From assembly GCA_021803085.1 (NCBI GenBank), contig JAJZMD010000110.1, positions 1 to 32,375 of the forward strand: a stretch of DNA of 32,375 nt. The letters are read 5' to 3'. This DNA is from Actinomycetes bacterium. Its GTDB lineage: Bacteria; Actinomycetota; Acidimicrobiia; Acidimicrobiales; RAAP-2. Under the pieces are notes generated by a model. The model was not told where the DNA came from. It saw only the letters and a program-made list of their open reading frames with translations, and did no database searches. Numbering within the stretch: the first letter of the stretch is position 1; the number at the start of each line of letters is the position of its first letter. Shown piece after piece: positions 16,742 through 25,854 of the stretch. Made by a program: the position numbers and the translations under genes.

Positions 16742-18760
16742 ATGCCCACCGACATGGACGCCCTCGACCGCCTCGCCAACGACGTGTTCCCCGGCCGTGT
16801 CGTCCGCAAGGACCTCGTGCGCCGGGTGAAGGTCGGCCACAACGTCCCGGTCCACGTGCTCGAGTTCCTTCTCGGCAAGTACTGCGCTTCGGACGACCCC
16901 GACGTGGTCGAGATGGGCCTGCTGGTGGTCAACCAGACGCTCCAGGATAACTTTATCCGCCCCGACGAGGCCGAGCTCGCCAAGGCGAAGGTCAAGTTCA
17001 AGGGTGAGCACCGCATCATCGACAAGGTCGAGGGCCGCCTTGCCGACAACCGGTTCTGGGCGACGCTCAGCAACTTCAACGACAAGTGGGTCCACATCCA
17101 AGAGGACGTCGTGAAGCGCTACGAGCGCCTGCTCCAGGGCGGCGTTTGGTGCCAGATCGACCTGCTCTACAACGAGCTCGAGGACGAGCGGCCGCTGCGT
17201 CCCTTCTACATCAAGGCCTTGAAGCCCATCCAGGTGGCGGCCTTCGACCTCGACGACTACGTCGCCAGCCGAGGCCGGTTCTCCCGCGACGAGTGGCTCG
17301 ATCTCCTGGTGCGCTCCATCGGCCTCGAGTCCTCCCACTACGACCTGCGGTCCAAGCTCGTGGCGCTGACCCGGCTCATCCCGATGGTCGAGCGCAACTA
17401 CAACCTCATCGAGCTCGGCCCTTGGGGGACGGGGAAGTCGTTCGTCTACAGGGAGCAGTCGCCGAACGCGATCCTCGTCTCGGGCGGCAAGATCACCGTT
17501 CCCCAGCTCTTCGTCAACAACGCCACGGGCCGGGTGGGGCTGCTTGGCAACTGGGACGTCGTGGCCTTCGACGAGGTGGCCTCGCTCGAGCTGTCGGACT
17601 CGACGGTGGTCCAGATGCTCAAGGACTACATGGAGTCCGGGTCCTTCGCCCGCGGCCGCGACGAGATCGTCGCCGAGGCGTCGACGGTGTTCGTGGGCAA
17701 CACGAGCCGTCCCCACACCGAGCTCGTCCGCGACGCACACCTCTTCGCCGACCTGCCCAAGGCCATGATCGACCCCGCCTTCTTGGACCGGATGCACTTC
17801 TACCTCCCCGGCTGGGAGGCGCCGAAGCTCGAGCCGCAGCTGTTCACCGACCACTACGGCTTCGTCTCCGACTACCTGTCCGAGGCGATGCGACAGCTCC
17901 GCAAGCGCACGTTCGTGAACGTGATCGACGCAGAGTTCGCCCTCGGGCCCCACCTCGCCCAGCGCGACGCAAAGGCAGTGCGCAAGACAGTGTCGGGGCT
18001 GCTCAAGCTCCTGCACCCGCACGGTGACTGGACCAGGGCTGAGCTGCGAGAGTACCTCGAGTGGGCCATGGAGGGCCGGCGGCGGGTGAAGGAGCAGCTC
18101 AAGAAGCTCGCCGCGCATGACTTCTCGAAGACGGCGTTCACCTACGTCGAGCTCGACACCGGCCGCGAGTACCGGGTCGACGTCGCCGAGCAGCCCGACG
18201 AGGATCTCGTGACCGAGGCGCTCGAGGAGGAGCCGACCCGCAGCGCCGATGCCACGAACATGGGCCCGTCGACCACCCTCACCGCAGAGCTCATCGCCGC
18301 CGGCGAGAGCCGGAACATCGAGTTCAAGTCGACCGCTCGGCTCAACCTCCACACGAACCAACGCGACCCCACAATCGAGCTCGCCCTGGTGAAGGCCGTC
18401 GCTGGGTTCCTGAACGCCCATGGCGGGACACTGCTCGTCGGGGTCTCCGACGACGGGAGCCCGCGAGGGCTCGAAGATGACTACGCAGCGGTGGGCAACC
18501 GGGGCCGAGACGGCTACGAGAACTTTCTCACCACCCTGCTCGACACCCGCATCGGGCGTGCCGCGGTCGCCCACGTCAGCATCAGCTTCGACGTGGTCGA
18601 CAGCCACGACGTCTGCCGGCTCGACGTGAAGCCCAGCCCGGAGCCGGTTTTCGTGTCCAACGACAAGGGCGATGCCGACCTCTACGTCCGCCTGAACAAC
18701 AGCACGCGCCTTCTCAACACGGCCGACGCCCTCAAGTACGTCCGCCAGCACTGGCGGTAG
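16742..18760 (+). CDS. brxL: BrxL AAA+ protein with C-terminal AlbA_2 domain
   Basis: Residues 1 to about 480 match the AAA+ core of BrxL, a DNA-binding motor that acts in BREX type 1 defence. Walker A is GPWGTGKSF (about 224-232), and Walker B is VVAFDE (about 272-277) followed by NWDVV-like and VFVGNTSRPH sensor segments. From about residue 520 to 672 the sequence changes to an AlbA_2/Schlafen-type domain: ESRNIEFKSTARLNLH, then FLNAHGGTLLVGVSDDG, its conserved E-F-K and GGTLLVGV hallmarks. The long BrxL form known to me carries a Lon-protease-like region instead. ATG 16742 is four bases after the pglZ stop. AlbA_2 domains bind nucleic acid, so this tail may alter substrate recognition. Confidence 0.88.
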   Translation: MPTDMDALDRLANDVFPGRVVRKDLVRRVKVGHNVPVHVLEFLLGKYCASDDPDVVEMGLLVVNQTLQDNFIRPDEAELAKAKVKFKGEHRIIDKVEGRLADNRFWATLSNFNDKWVHIQEDVVKRYERLLQGGVWCQIDLLYNELEDERPLRPFYIKALKPIQVAAFDLDDYVASRGRFSRDEWLDLLVRSIGLESSHYDLRSKLVALTRLIPMVERNYNLIELGPWGTGKSFVYREQSPNAILVSGGKITVPQLFVNNATGRVGLLGNWDVVAFDEVASLELSDSTVVQMLKDYMESGSFARGRDEIVAEASTVFVGNTSRPHTELVRDAHLFADLPKAMIDPAFLDRMHFYLPGWEAPKLEPQLFTDHYGFVSDYLSEAMRQLRKRTFVNVIDAEFALGPHLAQRDAKAVRKTVSGLLKLLHPHGDWTRAELREYLEWAMEGRRRVKEQLKKLAAHDFSKTAFTYVELDTGREYRVDVAEQPDEDLVTEALEEEPTRSADATNMGPSTTLTAELIAAGESRNIEFKSTARLNLHTNQRDPTIELALVKAVAGFLNAHGGTLLVGVSDDGSPRGLEDDYAAVGNRGRDGYENFLTTLLDTRIGRAAVAHVSISFDVVDSHDVCRLDVKPSPEPVFVSNDKGDADLYVRLNNSTRLLNTADALKYVRQHWR

Positions 18761-18980
18761 GAGACCACGACCCGCCAGCAACGCTGAGGGTAGCGCGGGA
18801 GCATTCTGTGCGCCCCTCGCCTCCCCACGGACAGGGTACGAATCCCTCGTCTGGACTAACTCGCGAGCGACAGGAGTGCCGATTCTCTCGCCATCGGTGC
18901 CTCGGACGGTGCCCTCGCTCGGACGGTGCCCTCGGCCCCGGCGCGGTCGGCATCCTGTCGAGGCAGCGATAGACGCCGGG

Positions 18981-19211
18981 CTATCGGGCGGTCGGTGTTG
19001 GGCGGGTTGGCATTGACGACGGGTGTCGCGCCGCATAGACGAGCACAGTGGCCCCCACGTCTCCCATCCATCTCTTCCCTGTGGCGATGCGCGAGAGGCT
19101 GGCTTTCGACATGCCGAAGCGGCGAGCCAGCATGGTCAGGCTGGGAGGACGAAGACTGGTTCGCCAGATCACCACGAGCTCGTGCTGAAGGCGTGCCACG
19201 TCCAAGGACAT
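18981..19211 (-). CDS. Small helix-turn-helix protein
   Basis: The 76-residue protein consists mostly of a helix-turn-helix segment: LTMLARRFGMSKASLSRIAT, then GKRWMGD (about residues 25-52). This suggests a DNA-binding regulator. I chose ATG 19211, preceded by GGGGGTG, because the open frame further upstream (to 19349) is not protein-like and runs toward the palindrome. It is the furthest downstream of a set of small minus-strand genes facing the 3' end of brxL. Its target is unknown. Confidence 0.5.
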   Translation of the reverse strand: MSLDVARLQHELVVIWRTSLRPPSLTMLARRFGMSKASLSRIATGKRWMGDVGATVLVYAARHPSSMPTRPTPTAR

Positions 19212-19392
19212 GGCGTCACCCCCTGGAGGCACTGCGAAGGAGGCGCCGCGGATAGCACCGAACTCCTCTGGGCACTCGAGGTAGTCGCGCGGAAGGAGGG
19301 TCTTCTGGCGGTCGAGATGGTTTCCGCCTGGGATCCTCATGGGATCCAACGTGGTGGGGTCGGCCGTCGCTGCACTCCCGGTATCGACACCC

Positions 19393-19440
19393 AGCCAGTG
19401 GTGGGCCCCCCACCTCAGGGTGGGGGGCCCACCACTGGCT
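19393..19440. repeat. Perfect inverted repeat, 22-bp arms with 4-base loop
   Basis: Bases 19393-19414 are the exact reverse complement of 19419-19440, separated by TCAG. It lies ten bases after the stop codon of the minus-strand gene at 19451-19981. It could act as a transcription terminator for that gene, although no T-run is present on either side, or as a protein-binding or recombination site. Confidence 0.9.
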
Positions 19441-19450
19441 CAGGCGGATG

Positions 19451-19981
19451 TCAGGCTGCGTCGGGCAGGTTCGGATCGACAGCGGTTCGACGCGGGGGCA
19501 TCGGCATCCCGGGGGTCCAGCTGGCCGCCAACGGCTCTCCGAGGTCGAACACGAACCACGCTGCCGCCGGACTGGCCGATGGACTCATCGGGTCTCCCAG
19601 CCCGCCGTCGCGGCGGCGCACCAGCATCGTCAGCACACGCATGGCGGTCTCACCGTCGAGCGTGAACGTCACGTCACGTTCCGGGTAGTGCAGCACCAGG
19701 CGGCCAAACGCGCCGGTGGTTCGCACCGCTTCGACCAGCGGGTCGAGCACGTCTGCTCGGGGCCTGGTGGCCGTCACCCGGTGCTCGATGGGCTCGTCGG
19801 CATCGGCCGGCTCCACCTCCTCGCCACCGGCCGGACGAGTCTCCGCCTCCTCCGGTCCTGACGCTTCCGCCGACGCGGTGCCCTCCGCAGCGGTCTGGTC
19901 GGGTGTCGTGGGGCTGCTCGTCTGGTCCGCGCCCTGGCGCCTACTGGCGCGTCGCTGTGTCGGCTGGTCGTCGTCGGGCAT
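19451..19981 (-). CDS. Hypothetical protein with acidic disordered N-terminus
   Basis: The 176-residue protein is not recognised. The first 80 residues are rich in Ala, Glu, Pro, Thr and Gln and are probably disordered. The remaining part, from about RADVLDPLVEAV to WTPGMPMP, looks folded and includes FGRLVLHYPERDVTFTL and a C-terminal AAWFVFDLG strand region. ATG 19981 follows a strong GGGAGGTG, which decides the start over longer frames. Similar proteins of unknown function occur in mobile regions of actinobacteria, but that is only an impression. The perfect palindrome lies immediately after its stop codon. Confidence 0.55.
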   Translation of the reverse strand: MPDDDQPTQRRASRRQGADQTSSPTTPDQTAAEGTASAEASGPEEAETRPAGGEEVEPADADEPIEHRVTATRPRADVLDPLVEAVRTTGAFGRLVLHYPERDVTFTLDGETAMRVLTMLVRRRDGGLGDPMSPSASPAAAWFVFDLGEPLAASWTPGMPMPPRRTAVDPNLPDAA

Positions 19982-20208
19982 GGCTTGCACCTCCCTGGCG
20001 GCAACACCGTGTTGCCGTCCGGGGCCAGCCAACCGAATGCGCTACCCCGATCGCCACCGTTGTCGCAGCGATCGCTGAAACACTTTCGCCGGCGGCGCTC
20101 TGGTGTGCTGGCACGGGGGCGGACACAGCCTCATGTCCTCACCTCCCCGGCGGATCACCAGTGTGACCGGGGCTGGCCCGGCGGCCGCCGAACATGTCGG
20201 GATGATCG

Positions 20209-20565
20209 TCAGGCGCCGGCCGTACAGCGGGCGCAGCGGTTGCGACCAGGGCGGGGCATCCCCGGCTCGGTCGGCGCTCCGCAGTCCTCACACGTGCGGA
20301 GCGACTCACGTTCAGCCTCGTCGATCCGCGCCTGCGCCTCGGCCAACATCTCGGGCGTCGTGCCCTCCGGTAAGTCGACGTAGTAGCGCAGGCCGCCGAA
20401 CTTCTGCTTCACCTGCACCAGCCGGTAGCCGGGGACAAGTCTGCACAGGTCGCGGTCGAGGCGAGCCACCAGGTCGTCCCAACCCTCGCCGCACTCCACC
20501 TCACCCCACACCGGCTGCTCGCTCCAGCGGTCGCGCAGCTGGGCTTCGAGGGTGGTCCGGTCCAT
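20209..20565 (-). CDS. Small protein with Cys-rich C-terminus
   Basis: The 118-residue protein has a conserved-looking centre, PGYRLVQVKQKFGGLRYYVD (about residues 44-63), and a C-terminal Cys motif, CEDCGAP followed by RCARC, likely a zinc-binding knuckle. I know this combination (QVKEKFG-LRYY followed by a Cys pair) from uncharacterised proteins common in phages and mobile elements. The start is ATG 20565, six bases after GAGGAG; an ATG two codons earlier is too close to that site. The function is unknown; phage or element cargo is inferred. Confidence 0.6.
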   Translation of the reverse strand: MDRTTLEAQLRDRWSEQPVWGEVECGEGWDDLVARLDRDLCRLVPGYRLVQVKQKFGGLRYYVDLPEGTTPEMLAEAQARIDEAERESLRTCEDCGAPTEPGMPRPGRNRCARCTAGA

Positions 20566-20571
20566 GGTCAT

Positions 20572-21179
20572 CTCCTCAGATTGTGGTCCGGCCGTTGACA
20601 GGCAGGCACCCGCCGGGCGAGCCGACAGCCCCCGGCGCGAACGAGCGCGGGCCAGCAACGGATCACGGCAGTTCCGTGGCCAGCGCGACCCAGTCGAGAG
20701 TGGCACCAGCCAGGGGGCCGCCCGGTTGCTCGTCGGATCGTCGGCATCGGTCCGATCTTCTACACCTCGGCAGTAATGGCGGCCCCGCTGCCTCGGGCCT
20801 GGACGCCGGACGCACGCAGAGCCCCTCGCCGGTGCGGCTGTGCGCAGCGGGCGGAGGCGGTCAAGTCGCGATCGCGCCTAGCCAGAGTGTGTCTTTCACC
20901 GGCTGACGACGAGACGTTGCACGATCCGCCCGCCAGGCAGGCGTCATCGCTGATACGACCCGCCGGGCTGCCAACGCCCTGGCGGAGTGTCGGCCGATGC
21001 AGCTACCGGGCCGGCGCCCACAGCGGCCACCGCACCCGCCAGCCACCTGCCGAGTGACTTTTTTTCGGACCAATGATTTTGTAGTGTGTCTAGTCCTAGC
21101 AGTGCATAGTGGCTGGTTGTCGGCATAACACCCACTGCACCGATGCCGCTATCTCTAGTAAACTCGCTACCTTAATCTC
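20572..21179. other. Long intergenic stretch, AT-rich at its right end
   Basis: No convincing gene is visible. Short open frames on both strands lack recognisable sequence. From about 21056 the composition changes sharply to T- and A-rich, unlike the rest of the window, and leads into the promoter of the next gene. This change marks a probable junction of foreign DNA. Confidence 0.5.
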
Positions 21180-21207
21180 TTGCCAAAGATCTGTGCATGA
21201 ATACCAT
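21180..21207 (+). promoter_or_regulatory. Candidate sigma-70-type promoter
   Basis: TTGCCA (21180-21185) and TACCAT (21202-21207) are separated by 16 bases and lie in an AT-rich patch directly upstream of the gene at 21245. Transcription would start about 30 bases before that gene's AGGAGA ribosome binding site region. It is among the clearest promoters in the window. Confidence 0.5.
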
Positions 21208-21244
21208 GGCGGGCGAGCCATAAAATCACAACAGGAGAATCCAC

Positions 21245-21979
21245 ATGACGACCAAAGACGCTGTGCTCGGTGGTCTCGTCCACCGGGCCCTGACGATGCC
21301 GTTCGAGAAGCCGGCCCCGTGCCGGAAGTTCGGGGAGGTGCCCGATGCGGCCTCGATGCTGGTGCGGGCCCTACGGCTGCTGCCCGACGACGACAGCTGG
21401 GCCAGCGTCGACGGCGCCCATGACTGGTCGAGGGCGGTGTGCTTGGTCGACAGCGGCGGCCCGTACTGGTCGGCCCTGGCCGACGAGTTCTTTTCGTTGG
21501 GCTGCGGGCGGTACGAGCCGCTCGTCCCGGTGCAGGAGGCGGTGCTCGAGCGGGTGGTCCCGGCCGCGGGGGCGCTGGCCGAGGAACTCGCCCGTGTGGC
21601 CGAGCGCCGCGGATGGGAGGCGGTGTGGGGGGAGATGCCGTTGGCGGCCGCCTGGGACGGCCCCGGGTTCGGCGTGACCCGCCCGGACCTGGTCGCGGCG
21701 TTGGGCCGCACGGCTGCGGCGGTCGACCTCAAGGTCACGTCGATGCAACCCACAGCATGGCTCGACAAGTACGGCGATGACGAGGACCTCCTGGCCCGGT
21801 TCAGGAAGTGGGACAGCCGCATCACACGTCTGGGCTACGAGGCGGTGTCGTGGTGGCTGGCCATCGTCCAGGTGGACTGGGATGGGCCGACGTCGCCGAG
21901 CCGGTCCATGTGGCGCTACGACGCCTATGCAGGCGATTGGGCGCCGGCGACACCTCGACGCCGGCGCAGCGACCGCTGA
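21245..21979 (+). CDS. Candidate PD-(D/E)XK-type nuclease-like protein
   Basis: The 244-residue protein is not a family I can name. It contains an arrangement typical of PD-(D/E)XK nucleases: Glu130 in VWGEMP, the literal Pro147-Asp148 in RPDLV, and Asp161-Leu-Lys163 in AVDLKVTS, with a hydrophobic strand between and a predicted helix before. RecB/Cas4-like nucleases share this spacing. The C-terminal part is rich in Trp and Arg. ATG 21245 has AGGAGA upstream and its own promoter. It stands alone, with the nearest genes several hundred bases away, so a defence or mobile-element role is only suggested by location. Confidence 0.5.
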   Translation: MTTKDAVLGGLVHRALTMPFEKPAPCRKFGEVPDAASMLVRALRLLPDDDSWASVDGAHDWSRAVCLVDSGGPYWSALADEFFSLGCGRYEPLVPVQEAVLERVVPAAGALAEELARVAERRGWEAVWGEMPLAAAWDGPGFGVTRPDLVAALGRTAAAVDLKVTSMQPTAWLDKYGDDEDLLARFRKWDSRITRLGYEAVSWWLAIVQVDWDGPTSPSRSMWRYDAYAGDWAPATPRRRRSDR

Positions 21980-22462
21980 CCACCTGCAACCCGCATCCGA
22001 CGCGGGATCTGCATGGCGAGCCACGCGAAATCCTGGAAGTCCGGTTCGCCGGTGCTCGGATGTGAGCGGTCACCCTCACCAAGAACCCCGACCGTAGCCA
22101 CGGCGAATACCGGCTCGAGGGTGACAAGGGCCCGGCGAGCGGCTCGCGTGCTTCTTCGGTGACCCTGACATGGCGCATTGAGATGTCCCGGCATCCACCA
22201 TGTTGAACATTGCCGCCCACGTTGCCTGGCACGCCGCCACCGCCAGCGCCATCGGCAGCCGCTCGACGGCGGTCGACGGTTGAGGACGATGGTCACCCGG
22301 GAGTCGCTCCGGGCTGGGCTCGGGGACCAGCGCGTCGGCAGACCCGTCGCCGGCACATGTCTCGAGTCGAGCGATGACCGGCCCCGTAGATCTGGCCCAC
22401 GGGGACGGCCACCTCGGGGCAGGCCCGCCGGACGGGCGATGGAAAAGGGGAAGGTGGGAGCT
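21980..22462. other. Gap with no recognisable gene
   Basis: Open frames here are continuous only because of high GC and show no family-like sequence. An upstream extension of the following small membrane-protein frame reaches 22178 but reads as non-protein sequence until about 22439. Confidence 0.45.
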
Positions 22463-22852
22463 GTGCCTGTGAAAAGCGTTGAGGATCTGTACCCAGAGCT
22501 GCGAGCCAAGCCGCTGTCACGGCTGCTGCGCAGCGCGCCACCGTGGCTACAGCGCAGCGTGGGACTGATCCGATGGGCTGCCCGCAACGGGCTGGATGCT
22601 GTGCGCCAGGACGACAACCTGGCGCGTCTGTTCGCTGCGGCAGTCGTGCTGCAGGCCGCACAGCTGACGGCGTTAGCACCCCTCTTGATGGTGGGTGCGG
22701 GCGTGGCCCACGGATGGGATCAGGCGGTGCCAGCAGGCGGCTACCTGCAGTCGCTTGTTGTTCTCGCTGCGCTGCGGGTGATCGCCGCCGCCTTGTCCCC
22801 AGGAGCTGTCCTCACCGTCAACTGGCGGGTGACCCGCACCAGACGTAGGTAG
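22463..22852 (+). CDS. Small putative membrane protein
   Basis: From GTG 22463, preceded by GGTGGGAG, the 129-residue product has a charged N-terminus with VEDLYPELRAKPLSRLLRS, a hydrophobic stretch LFAAAVVLQAAQLTALAPLL (probably one membrane segment) and a second one, LQSLVVLAALRVIAAAL, before a positively charged C-terminus ending in TRTRRR. ATG 22439 in the same frame is an alternative start. No family is recognised. The hydrophobic profile and ribosome binding site argue for a real gene, but weakly. Confidence 0.4.
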   Translation: MPVKSVEDLYPELRAKPLSRLLRSAPPWLQRSVGLIRWAARNGLDAVRQDDNLARLFAAAVVLQAAQLTALAPLLMVGAGVAHGWDQAVPAGGYLQSLVVLAALRVIAAALSPGAVLTVNWRVTRTRRR

Positions 22853-23366
22853 ACGTTGCCTCACCTCCTTGTCGTGTTGTCCGCAGCAACCTTCGCTGCC
22901 GGCGAGTATGTCGACGAGCCAAGTCTGCGCTCCCATGCACCTGCACGACCTCACGCCCTTCCGCGCGGTCACCCCTACCTTCGCCGGCCCGAGGGACCCG
23001 TCCCCTCGGCGTCCAGAAGCCGGCGAGGGCCTCTCACGACAACTCGCCATCGCTCGTGAGCAGGGCCTGTTGTGGGCGACCCACGCCACGGGACCGCTTG
23101 GACCGCTTGAACCGATGGACGAGCCGATAGGCGCCGGCGTGCAACCGAGCCGCCTTTTGCGGTACCGGGCCGCCTGACCGCTGTCGAGCCCCGCTGCAAC
23201 GCCGGCAGGCCGGTCATGCGGCGGTCGTCGATCGCCAATCCACCATCGCGCCTGGTCAGAGAGGCTCACGGGGTCTGCACATGGGGTGATTGCGTCGAGG
23301 GCCGTTGCACGGACGGTCGCCTCGGGTCCCCTGCGGAGGTGCCGCCCGGGTCCCGCTGGAGCGCAC
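22853..23366. other. Gap before the first transposase; nothing recognised
   Basis: No recognisable gene, tRNA or clear inverted repeat is seen. If the first transposase belonged to a discrete element, its left end should lie here, but I could not identify terminal repeats by eye. Confidence 0.4.
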
Positions 23367-23405
23367 GTGACCAGGTTGGGCTACCGGTTCGACAACTTGA
23401 GCGTC

Positions 23406-24863
23406 ATGGACCGCCTCGAGATCGCGGTGCAGTCCCCGCTGGTCAGCGAACTGGGAAGGACGCTGCCCCGCCACGGTGTCACCACCAGGCCGGCGAAAAC
23501 GTCGCCGACGGGGATGCTCCTGTTGGGGATCGCGAGCGTGATCGCCGGGTCGGACCGCAGGGCAGAGGCCGAGCTTCGCACCCATTGGCACCGCTTCCGC
23601 CGTGTCTGCCTTGCGAGCGACATCCCCATGCCCGCCGAGCCGCTCCGTCTGCAGATCTTTCGCGACTACCGGGCTCGCTTCATCACCGAAGAGGTGCTGG
23701 CCGACCTCCACCTGGCGTTCCGGGCCCAGGCCGTCCAGCTCGCTCAGCTGCTCGGCCTGCTGAAGAGCGACGACGCTCCAATGAGCTCACCGGCTACGAG
23801 CCAGGTGGTCTTCGGCGACGGGTCCTGGTTCCTGCCGGCTTCCGACGTTGGGCGGGTGAAGACCGACTACTTCCGGCGCAACCGCCCCCACCAGAGCAGG
23901 GCCAAGAAGAAGCCGCGGGTCGTCGACTACGACGTCCAGGGCGCCGCCTACGGGTACAACCACGTGACGCTGCACGTCCGCGCCGCGACCGAAGAGGAGA
24001 ACCCCGCGGCGGCCCGCCTGCAGGTCGTGTTGGCGTTGCTTGCGGCGAAGGGCAGCGACGAGATGCACGTCACCAATCTTGAGGTGCGGCGGCTGCGCGA
24101 CGCTGTCGGCGACGGCTTCCGCTGCTTCGTCTACGACGGCGCCATGGCGGGCGAGCACCACCGCCGCTTCCGCAGCTACGGGCTTCTGACCGTCAACAAG
24201 CCGAAGGGCATCTCCACCCTCACCGATTGGCGCAACGGCCTCGACACGCACGTCGGCGAAGGGCAGCGGGTCCTGGAACTGACCTTCCCCGCAGGTTGCG
24301 TCCACCGGCTGAACGTCGCTTACGGGATGTTCTGGCAGCTCCGATCGAACCCCACCGGCAGGCGGCTGGTCCGGGAACGGGTCGCCGACCACGTCGACCT
24401 GCGCCGGCACCAGGAGGAGGATCGCTTTCGATGGGAGCTCGACGTCGCGCTGCCCTGCGACCACCACTAGGCAAGCCACGTGTTCACGGTCGACCCGAAC
24501 AGCCAGCTGTCGAACAGCACCCGGCTCCCCGGCACCGTGGGTCTGAGGGTTCAGACAGTGCGCCGCAACGACCTGGTGGCCACCCGCGGGACGGTGAACC
24601 TGGCAGAGCAGCTGCGCATCGTGCAGCCGAACTGCAACCCGGCCATGAAGCACCTCTACGGCCTGCGCAACAACAGCGAAGCCCACCACCACCGCATCAA
24701 GGACAACCTGCGCATGGGAAACCGGGCCCGGTCGTTCACCCGACATCACCACGAGCTCGACCGGCTCCTCGCCGTTCTGTTGCTGAACGTGCTCGTCCTT
24801 GCCGAACACGGCCCCGCCGAGATGCGTCCCAAGTTCTGGGGCGACATGGCCGCCGCGTCGTAG
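23406..24863 (+). pseudogene. DDE transposase split by an amber codon
   Basis: A single reading frame runs from ATG 23406 (or GTG 23367) to 24863 and is interrupted only by TAG at 24468-24470. The translation aligns with the intact transposase at 25854-27290. VVFGDGSW carries the first Asp (codon at 23817), FVYDGAM the second (24135) and YGLRNNSEAHHHRIK the Glu (24678), an IS4-like DDE arrangement. The amber lies between the second Asp and the Glu, so neither part has the full triad. Without read-through the protein is inactive. The rest of the frame has stayed open, so the stop is recent, suppressed or a sequencing error. Confidence 0.7.
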
Positions 24864-24918
24864 AGACCCCAAGAGGCGGGGGGAGTGCACAAATCGGTCG
24901 CCTGACCACGCTCCGGCC

Positions 24919-25854
24919 ATGCCAAGGGCGAGTGCAGGTCATCTGAACCCCTCGGAAGACGGTCACGACGCCGGCCTTCTGACCGTCCAAGCGGCCGTCG
25001 AACTCGCCCGAGGCCTGTGGGCCGGCGGCGACGACCCCCGCACACATCAGACAGCACTGCGGATGGCCGAGATCGCCACCCGCTTCGCTCGACGCCTCCA
25101 CGTCGTCGGCGTCGAAACCCTCGAACAGGTCACCACGAGCCAGTGCGAGGAGTTCATCTTCGCCCGGAGCCGGACGGCGGCCGTCGCGTCCATCTCGACC
25201 ATGCGGTTTCGTCGCACGACGCTGCGCGCGCTGTTCAAGACCCTGCGGATGAACGGGATCGACGTCGCCGACCCCACCGCCGACCTCGCACTACCCCCCC
25301 GCCTCGACACCACCGCACGCCCGCTCACCACCGACGAGATCGTCTTCTGCCGCACGTGCACCAAGGCCGCCCGGTCCAAGGACCTGCGCCGGCCGGCGGC
25401 GTGGGCGCTCGCCGAGGCCACGGCCGTGACCAGCGAACAGGCAGCGGTGACCGTTGGCGACCTCGATGACCCCGACCGGCCGACCAAGGTCACCCTCCCA
25501 GGCACCCGACGGATCCGTCCCCGCGTGGTGGAGCTCACCGAGTGGGCCCGGTCGATCCTCCAGGCCCGGGTCGCCGAGCTCGTCGAGCCCACACCGCAGA
25601 GCCGCCTCGTCTACGGCGGAGCCCAGACCCCCGACTCGGTTGCTGCCCAAGCGGCGGCCTGCAACCTGGTCACCAACGTCCTCGCCGCGGCGGGGTTGAG
25701 CGGCGAGCCCGGCGTCCGTCCCGCATCGGTACGGCACTGGCGCGCCCGGCTGCTGTTCGAGGAGACCGGTCGCATCGAGGGCGTCGCCAACCTGCTCGGC
25801 CACAGCAGCCTCGACGAAGCCGCCGACGCCGTCGGATTCGACTGGAGGCGCTAG
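24919..25854 (+). CDS. Tyrosine-recombinase-like protein lacking key catalytic residues
   Basis: The 311-residue protein has the two-domain plan of a tyrosine recombinase: an N-terminal helical core-binding domain (about residues 12-115) and a C-terminal domain ending in ASVRHWRARLLFEETGRIEG and LLGHSSLDEAADAVGFDW. Compared with active enzymes, the first Arg (in ATG-R-GE) is replaced in ATAVTSEQ, the His of H-x-x-R is Ala in ASVR, and the nucleophilic Tyr after LLGHSS is absent. Arg of RH and LLGH are kept. DNA cleavage is therefore unlikely; DNA binding remains possible. Its TAG overlaps the GTG of the transposase gene, so the two are co-translated. ATG 24919 lacks a clear ribosome binding site. 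Confidence 0.65.
   Translation: MPRASAGHLNPSEDGHDAGLLTVQAAVELARGLWAGGDDPRTHQTALRMAEIATRFARRLHVVGVETLEQVTTSQCEEFIFARSRTAAVASISTMRFRRTTLRALFKTLRMNGIDVADPTADLALPPRLDTTARPLTTDEIVFCRTCTKAARSKDLRRPAAWALAEATAVTSEQAAVTVGDLDDPDRPTKVTLPGTRRIRPRVVELTEWARSILQARVAELVEPTPQSRLVYGGAQTPDSVAAQAAACNLVTNVLAAAGLSGEPGVRPASVRHWRARLLFEETGRIEGVANLLGHSSLDEAADAVGFDWRR

Noticed and set aside
16445..19036. 863-residue antisense open frame across brxL
   Set aside because: Opposite strand of brxL, with repetitive Val/Leu/Glu/Asp composition expected from codon bias. No motif is found.
20944..21135. 63-residue minus-strand frame with a hydrophobic Ala/Gly run
   Set aside because: It looks slightly like a signal peptide, but there is no ribosome binding site or mature domain, and it spans the composition break.
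22869..23177. 102-residue plus-strand frame before the first transposase
   Set aside because: No ribosome binding site, no recognised segment and no coupling to neighbours.
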